From Nocardia huaxiensis (GTDB lineage Bacteria > Actinomycetota > Actinomycetes > Mycobacteriales > Mycobacteriaceae), in the NCBI RefSeq assembly GCF_013744875.1, contig NZ_CP059399.1:2604001-2668000 (forward strand): a stretch of DNA of 64,000 nucleotides, in the 5' to 3' direction. Positions 59,149 to 64,000 of this stretch are shown here, piece after piece. The position numbers and the translations under genes were made by a program. How positions within the stretch are numbered: position 1 is the stretch's first letter; each line of letters begins with the position of its first letter. Under the pieces are notes generated by a model, which saw only the letters and a program-made list of their open reading frames with translations, ran no database searches and was not told the origin of the DNA.

Positions 59149-59395
59149 GCACGAGGTGTGCGCCGGCGTCGCCGCAGCCCCAACTGTCCGGTACGCGATG
59201 CGCGAATTATGCAATAGTGCACGAGTATTGATGTGATGCGAGCCATTCACGCAGTGTTACAACTATCGGGTGTGGCGCTGGCCATAAAACATCCGGCCGC
59301 GTTGGCCCACAGCACACATGTGGGTTAGCGTCTCGTTTGCGCACCAAGTCGGGGGTGCGGCAAAGCCTCATGTTTCTTCTGCACTGAGGAGTGCC

Positions 59396-59731
59396 GTGGG
59401 TACGAAATTCTCGGTCGCCAACAATGCGGTTACCGCGCACGCGACCAATCTTGATTCCACCGTTGCCGCTCTGAACGGCCAGGCTTCACGATTCCTGGCG
59501 TCCGTCGAGAGCCTGCCTTCCGTGTGGAAGGGCGCGTCCTTCGATTCCTGGGATCGCCTGTCCACCACCTGGCATCAGGCCATGAACGACCTGAACACCG
59601 CGCTGGAGCAGATCCGCGCCGGTATCGGCCAGGCGGGATCGCTCTACACCTCCGGTGAGGTCGACCAGGCCGGTGCGCTCGATTCCGCGTACCAGTCCTT
59701 CGCTTGGGACGCCGCCAAGTTCCGCGGCTGA
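59396..59731 (+). CDS. WXG100 protein (EsxB-like)
   Basis: A 111-residue WXG100 protein from the GTG at 59396 (VGTKFSVANNAVTAHATNLD), following GAGGA. The turn motif is VWKGASFDSW with Trp44-Lys-Gly46. The C-terminal stretch YQSFAWDAAKFRG lacks a perfect YxxxD/E but has the expected tyrosine and acidic residues. Such proteins dimerise with a partner and are recognised by EccC domain 3. It is divergent from eccD and paired with the next gene. Confidence 0.85.
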   Translation: MGTKFSVANNAVTAHATNLDSTVAALNGQASRFLASVESLPSVWKGASFDSWDRLSTTWHQAMNDLNTALEQIRAGIGQAGSLYTSGEVDQAGALDSAYQSFAWDAAKFRG

Positions 59732-59777
59732 GCCACAACACTTTTCATTCATCGGCGTGCTTCCCCGCGCCGATCGC

Positions 59778-59819
59778 GCCTTCGGCGACGCCTGCTGCTC
59801 CACCCCTGTCGCCGAAGGC
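59778..59819 (+). terminator. First hairpin between the two WXG100 genes
   Basis: A 12-bp stem GCCTTCGGCGAC / GTCGCCGAAGGC (59778-59789 with 59808-59819), loop 18 bases, about 45 bases after the first WXG100 stop. Together with a second hairpin it may attenuate or stabilise transcripts between the paired genes. Confidence 0.6.
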
Positions 59820-59830
59820 CCGCTCACACG

Positions 59831-59873
59831 GTCGGTTTCCCGCACATTGATCCATCGTGCGCGGGAAACCGAC
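59831..59873 (+). terminator. Second hairpin between the two WXG100 genes
   Basis: A 13-bp stem GTCGGTTTCCCGC / GCGGGAAACCGAC (59831-59843 with 59861-59873), 17-base loop, 38 bases before the second WXG100 ATG. Confidence 0.6.
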
Positions 59874-59910
59874 TGTGCCTCAAATACTTTCGACCATAGG
59901 GGTCACAGCC

Positions 59911-60204
59911 ATGTCTGATCTTTTCGCATACGACGAGGGTGTTGCCGAAGGCGCCTCCTCCGACCTGCTCGGCGTCGCCGGCGGCATCGAATCCTCCCTC
60001 GACGAACTCTCCGGCTTCGTGGGCCGCGTCCAATCCCAGTGGGAGGGCGACGAAATGCACACCTATCAGGCCATCCAATCCCAGTGGAACACCGCCGCCG
60101 ACACCATCCGCGAAATCCTCCGCCAGATGACCGGCTCCCTGGAGAACAACACCGGCCTGGTCCGCGACATGCGCACCAGCGTCCGCGGTGCCATCACCCG
60201 CTGA
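59911..60204 (+). CDS. WXG100 protein (EsxA-like)
   Basis: A 97-residue WXG100 protein starting MSDLFAYDEGVAEGASSDLL. The turn is QWEGDEMHTY with Trp44-Glu-Gly46, the same position as in the partner protein. It continues with a second long helix, LRQMTGSLENNTGLVRDMRT. No signal peptide. The 97-residue length and central WxG are classical. It probably forms the heterodimer with the 59396-59731 product. The C-terminus has no obvious YxxxD export tag; that tag may be carried by the partner. Confidence 0.88.
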   Translation: MSDLFAYDEGVAEGASSDLLGVAGGIESSLDELSGFVGRVQSQWEGDEMHTYQAIQSQWNTAADTIREILRQMTGSLENNTGLVRDMRTSVRGAITR

Positions 60205-60219
60205 CCGTTCCCCGCCGCC

Positions 60220-60279
60220 GCAGCGCGGTCCGACATTCGCGAGTTCATGCGCGGCCTCGCGAGTGTCGGTCCGCGCTGC
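60220..60279 (+). terminator. Long hairpin after second WXG100 gene
   Basis: A 24-bp stem (60220-60243 with 60256-60279, 22 of 24 positions pairing) with a 12-base loop, 15 bases past the stop. It is the most extended hairpin in this part of the locus and probably limits read-through into the genes to its right. Confidence 0.75.
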
Positions 60280-60316
60280 GCACCCGGCGCGCCTACCGCA
60301 AAAGGACAGCCCCCCA

Positions 60317-61015
60317 ATGCGTTTCAAGAAGTACACGGCTACAGCCGTCCTCGCGGTAGCCAGCACCGCCGTCTTCACGGCCACCGCCAACGCCGAGACC
60401 GCGGCCCTGCCCACTGCCTTCCAGTTGCCCGCGGTCTCCGTTCCGCCCGCTGGCGAGATCGCCGCAGCGGATGAGGTCGCCGCAGATGGCGAGATTGTCG
60501 CGGCAGGCGGGGCCGTCGCCGTGGGCGATATCCTCGCGGCCAGTGAGATCGGCACAGTCGCAACGCTTCCCGCGGCCCCTGCTGCCGATGCTGCCAGTGG
60601 TGTGGACCCCCTGAAGGTTCAGAACGCCATCCTGGCGGGCGCGGGTATCGGCGCGGCAGTGACCGGCATCCCCGCCGCGGCCGTGGGCGGCATTACCGGC
60701 GCTGTCATCGGTGGCGCGATCGGGGGCGCCACCGCCTTCGCCGGTAGTGCCCTCACCGGCGTCGGCATCACCATCGCCGGAGCCGCCCTCGGCTGCGTCC
60801 TGACCCTCTGCCTCGCAGACGGATTGATCGTCCCCGCCCTCAGCGGCGCGATCATCCCCGCTGCCCTCGCCGCCGGAGCCGGCGGCGCGATCTCCGGAGC
60901 CCTCACCGGTGCCCTGCTCGGCGGCGCGGCCCTCGGCCTGCCCGCCGCCGCGGTCGGCGGCGTGGTGGGCGCCGGCATCGGCGGAGCCGCCGGCCTCGCC
61001 GGCATCACTCCTTAA
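60317..61015 (+). CDS. Secreted glycine-zipper protein
   Basis: A 232-residue protein with a signal peptide (MRFKKYTATAVLAVASTAVF, cleavage after TANA near residue 26). A mature Ala/Val/Asp-rich stretch precedes, from about residue 95, a long hydrophobic region made of GxxxG-type repeats (IGAAVTGIPAAAVGGITGAV; VIGGAIGGATAFAGSALTG; LAAGAGGAISGALTGALLGG). Two close cysteines occur in ALGCVLTLCLADG. Glycine zippers insert into or pack within membranes, so a pore, adaptor or envelope-bound partner is possible. Located between the WXG100 pair and the second toxin. Family not recognised. Confidence 0.65.
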   Translation: MRFKKYTATAVLAVASTAVFTATANAETAALPTAFQLPAVSVPPAGEIAAADEVAADGEIVAAGGAVAVGDILAASEIGTVATLPAAPAADAASGVDPLKVQNAILAGAGIGAAVTGIPAAAVGGITGAVIGGAIGGATAFAGSALTGVGITIAGAALGCVLTLCLADGLIVPALSGAIIPAALAAGAGGAISGALTGALLGGAALGLPAAAVGGVVGAGIGGAAGLAGITP

Positions 61016-61067
61016 CCGCTGCACCCAGCCCGCACAAGCTCGCTATATCGGATCGGGGACCGATTAC

Positions 61068-64000
61068 ATGGCTGCCACATCGTCCGGGGTGCACGCTGAC
61101 GCACCCGAAACCGACACAGGTCTGCTGGACCAAGCACTGACCTCCCTCACCGAAGGCCGCTTTCCGGCAGAGCTTTTCGTCATGGACGGCGACCCGGACC
61201 GGATCGCCGGCACCGGCCGCGCCTGGTCCGACTTCGGCCGCGCAACCACCGACGCCAGCCACCGCATCGCCGCCCTGGACACCTCCCGCTTCCTCGGCCT
61301 GGAAGCCACCCTCTTCACCGGCGTCAAGGACGACTATCTCGCCCACCGCCTGCAGATCACGGGCGAGGCCTACACCCGCGCCGGAAACTCGTTGCAGCAG
61401 TACGCCACAGAGCTGGCTCGCCTCCAGATCCAGATGGACCCCATCGCCGCCGACGCACCCCACACCTATGGGGAGCTTCAGGAAGCCGTTGCCGCAGTGC
61501 GGACTTCGAATGTGGTCACACTCGGCGGCGCGCTCGACCACCTCGGCAGGGTTCGGGCGCGCTGGGATTCTCTTGTCACCACGGCCACCGATCTGCAACG
61601 CGAGCTCAATCGTGCGGTCGAGACGACAGTCGCCGACATCAACTCGGCAACTGCCCTGCGGTTCGCCGAAAACCCCATTGGGGAACAAGCTTTCGCCATT
61701 GTCGGCCGTGGCATCGACTCGGTCTTCGACCGTCCCTTGAACCCCGTAGCAGCCCAGTCGGGTCCCATGCGGACACTCGTCAACGGGTCCGACACACTCA
61801 GCGAAATCGCGGGCGTCTCATCCACCGCGGCCATTCTCCCCTCGATCACCGCCGTCGCCGCGCCACTGACCGCCGCAGCCATCACCGGCAGCACCCTCTC
61901 GGCCGCGGCCGTGAAAACCGCCACCGGCATAGGAGATTGGCGCCGCATCCTGCTGCGCGCCGCCCTCGACGCCATCCCCCTGGCCAAACCCGCCCGTCTC
62001 GCCTACCGCGTCGCCGGTATCAGCGGCCTGGCCCCCACCGACGACCTTGTGGATCTCGTGGTCCCCGATCCCGACACCCCTACAGCAGCAGGGCGATTCG
62101 GCACGGGGAAACTCACCACCATCCCCGACCCCGCTCTCAGCGGAGCCCCGTTCGTGCTGCGCATCCCCACCCGCCTGAACCAGCGCGACCAGCAGCGCGG
62201 GGCCGAGTACGACGATGGCCGGCACAGCACCGGCACGGCGTCGGGCGAACGTATCCAACTGGTGCTGGATCCGGCCGCCGGCTACGAACAGCTCACCGTT
62301 CCCGCCTCCGGCGGCGGCGAACAGAACTTCATTCTGATCAACCACCGCGACGCACCCGTCCGCTACCGGTTCGCCGCACCGCTACCCGCGGACGGCCGCA
62401 TCGAAGCCAACCCTGACGGATCGATGTCGATCGTCGACGCGGACGGTGGGGCCGTCGCTCATATCGCACGACCCTGGGCATACGACGCCCTCGGCCGACC
62501 GGTGGCCACCGACTACACCGCGGATGGCGAAGGACTCGTCCAAACCGTCTATCCCACACCGGATTCGGTCTTCCCGATCCTCGCCGATCCACCTATCCCC
62601 ACCGCCCCCATCCCCACCGGGCCGCTGAGCGACGTCACCGCGACCGAAGGCCGCAATACCGCAACCTGGACCGTCGACGAACTCGGCCGGCCGGTCAAGG
62701 CCACCGCCATCCTCAAAGAGGCCTTCGCCGACGAAACACGCGGCAGCGCCGAGAACGACTACACCAGCCGGGTCGGCAAGGCAGGAGGTCGCGATGCCTC
62801 CAATGGCGGGCCGGACGACGGCGGCCATGTCATCGGCCACCGCTTCATGCGAGACCAGGGCCTGAAGAACATGTTCCCGCAGAACTGGAACTTCAACCGC
62901 AGCGCCTACAAGAAGCTCGAAAACGAGTGGGCCGCTTGGACGGACGCGGGCGGTGTCGTCTATGTGGACGTCGAGCTCGAGGAGTTCGACGGTGTTCGAC
63001 CGGATGTCGTTCGGGTCCGATACCGCGTCGAAACACCCGATGGCACGGTCGTATACACGCCCGAGCAAGAGACTTTCGACAACGAATCGAATCAGGAGTT
63101 CAAACGGCTCACTGGAAAGCAGGTCCGGCGGCTGATGAAGGATGCCCTGGACGAGGAAGCCAATGGCGGCCAGGGTTCCGGCGGCGGTTCTCCTCGAGAC
63201 GGAGAGGATGATTCGACCGTCGACCACGCGGACCCGGAGACATCGGAACCTGCTCCGGAGCCGACCGGTCCTCAGGACTCACTCATTGCGGTACCGCAGC
63301 CCGGCGACCATCAGTTGCCCGGACAGCCTTCCGGTCCCCGCGGCCCCGGCGTGCCAGGTGAGTTCGAGCAGCCGGAAGGCCCCGCCGTCCCGCTCGATCC
63401 AGAGAACCCCGATGTTCAGCCCCCGATCGAGCCCACCGAACCACAATTCCCCCTCGAACCGTCTCCTGTTGAACCGACTGTGCCAGAGCCGATTCAGCCG
63501 CCGGTGGTACCCGATCCGGTGAACCCGCCGGTGCAGCCACAGGACCCGGTCCCAGTACAGCCCGGCCTACCGCAGCCGCCGCCGGTGACATTGCCGTCGC
63601 CACCGCCGAACTATCACTTCGTGCCCGACGATTCCGCCAATCCCAATGGAGGATGGTGGCTCGCTCCGAATCCGAAGTACAGCGAGGTCTACCCGCCGGA
63701 CGGACAAACGTTGCCGGTGCCACCGCAGGGCTACTCCTGGGAATATCGCAATGGGATCTGGAATCTGGAACAGACTCCACCCGGCTATACGGCGCCGCCG
63801 GGAACTCCGCACTGGCTACCGACGGCACCGCCGGGGTATCACTGGGGTCCGTACAACGGTGGCGGTGTCACCCTGCTCCCCGACAACCCGCAGCAGCCCA
63901 GTCAACCGCAGACCCTTCCACCGGCGCCCTACGGATACGGATGGTTGAGTCAACCCGGAGGCGCACAGCTGTATCCGATGCCGTACAAGCGTGTTCCGGG
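61068..64000 (+). CDS. T7SS polymorphic toxin 2 with internal DNA/RNA nuclease domain, 3' end outside window
   Basis: At least 977 residues, starting MAATSSGVHADAPETDTGLL. Residues 1-520 are closely related to the first toxin (for example TRAGNSLQQYATELARLQIQ and GDWRRILLRAALDAIPLAKP). After a short spacer comes a nuclease domain, residues about 545-690. It has DDGGHVIGHRF (Asp583, Asp584, His587), NMFPQNWNFNRSAYKKLENE with Asn610 as a candidate catalytic or metal-binding residue, and strands ending VVYTPEQE. This matches the DNA/RNA non-specific endonuclease toxins of LXG/YeeF type. A Gly-rich break then leads into 250 or more residues rich in Pro, Trp, Tyr and Gln (PPNYHFVPDD, GYSWEYRNGIW, PPGYHWGPYNG). 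The stop is not reached, and no immunity gene is visible. Confidence 0.82.
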   Translation, partial: MAATSSGVHADAPETDTGLLDQALTSLTEGRFPAELFVMDGDPDRIAGTGRAWSDFGRATTDASHRIAALDTSRFLGLEATLFTGVKDDYLAHRLQITGEAYTRAGNSLQQYATELARLQIQMDPIAADAPHTYGELQEAVAAVRTSNVVTLGGALDHLGRVRARWDSLVTTATDLQRELNRAVETTVADINSATALRFAENPIGEQAFAIVGRGIDSVFDRPLNPVAAQSGPMRTLVNGSDTLSEIAGVSSTAAILPSITAVAAPLTAAAITGSTLSAAAVKTATGIGDWRRILLRAALDAIPLAKPARLAYRVAGISGLAPTDDLVDLVVPDPDTPTAAGRFGTGKLTTIPDPALSGAPFVLRIPTRLNQRDQQRGAEYDDGRHSTGTASGERIQLVLDPAAGYEQLTVPASGGGEQNFILINHRDAPVRYRFAAPLPADGRIEANPDGSMSIVDADGGAVAHIARPWAYDALGRPVATDYTADGEGLVQTVYPTPDSVFPILADPPIPTAPIPTGPLSDVTATEGRNTATWTVDELGRPVKATAILKEAFADETRGSAENDYTSRVGKAGGRDASNGGPDDGGHVIGHRFMRDQGLKNMFPQNWNFNRSAYKKLENEWAAWTDAGGVVYVDVELEEFDGVRPDVVRVRYRVETPDGTVVYTPEQETFDNESNQEFKRLTGKQVRRLMKDALDEEANGGQGSGGGSPRDGEDDSTVDHADPETSEPAPEPTGPQDSLIAVPQPGDHQLPGQPSGPRGPGVPGEFEQPEGPAVPLDPENPDVQPPIEPTEPQFPLEPSPVEPTVPEPIQPPVVPDPVNPPVQPQDPVPVQPGLPQPPPVTLPSPPPNYHFVPDDSANPNGGWWLAPNPKYSEVYPPDGQTLPVPPQGYSWEYRNGIWNLEQTPPGYTAPPGTPHWLPTAPPGYHWGPYNGGGVTLLPDNPQQPSQPQTLPPAPYGYGWLSQPGGAQLYPMPYKRVP

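Noticed and set aside
59309..59330. CCCACA...TGTGGG symmetry in the eccD-WXG100 divergent region
   Set aside because: Only six pairing bases with an overlapping CACATGTG; too short to claim as an operator.
1..64000. CRISPR arrays, insertion sequences, integrases, tRNA or rRNA genes
   Set aside because: Looked for repeated direct units, transposase or integrase motifs and cloverleaf sequences; none was found by reading.

Overview
This is a high-GC actinobacterial chromosome segment. The mycolic-acid envelope genes, the ESX/type VII secretion genes, and the gene order shared (from memory) with Mycobacterium tuberculosis point to Mycobacteriales, most likely Nocardia or a close relative. Coding density is very high, so long antisense frames are common and are ignored. 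I see no rRNA, tRNA, CRISPR array, insertion sequence or prophage.

Bases 1-14,000 are mostly core genome. An rlmA-like methyltransferase, a DUF3117 protein, tag and a DivIVA-domain protein match the Rv1209-Rv1211 neighbourhood. Mrp, two lytic transglycosylases, a DUF1003 protein, a MgtE-N/CBS protein, a stress-protein-like membrane protein and CorA match the Rv1229c-Rv1239c order. A CitE-like lyase and a SUFU-domain protein have been added, and the LpqY-SugABC trehalose importer found there in M. tuberculosis is absent. Next to corA lies a 648-residue protein with a RelA/SpoT-like signature.

Bases 14,000-41,100 carry metabolic and accessory genes. These are a PHP phosphoesterase, an FAD oxidoreductase, malic enzyme, a membrane nuclease/phosphatase-fold protein, an Hrp1-like CBS protein, a complete OpuC-type importer with a divergent second binding protein, and a TetR-controlled monooxygenase-SDR-esterase-FadD cluster resembling the mymA operon. 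They continue with a haloalkane-dehalogenase-like hydrolase, a VOC protein, a sulfite-oxidase-like molybdoenzyme, a Uma2 protein, a PadR-MFS drug-efflux pair, a D-aminoacylase and a diguanylate cyclase.

Bases 41,100-64,000 form a type VII secretion locus. A long minus-strand run, mostly of overlapping genes, goes from a degenerate transglycosylase lipoprotein through a DUF4185 (probable arabinanase) lipoprotein, a WXG100-like protein, a glycosyltransferase, an Ag85-like mycolyltransferase, an endoglycoceramidase-like GH5, a 1258-residue polymorphic toxin, two related immunity-like proteins and a zinc-ribbon membrane protein to EccC. EccD is also on the minus strand. On the plus strand are two WXG100 proteins, a secreted glycine-zipper protein and a second polymorphic toxin. 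That toxin shares its N-terminal half with the first, but carries a DNA/RNA nuclease domain followed by a proline-rich tail that runs off the window. The layout suggests a secretion machine packaged with envelope-modifying enzymes and interchangeable antibacterial toxins.
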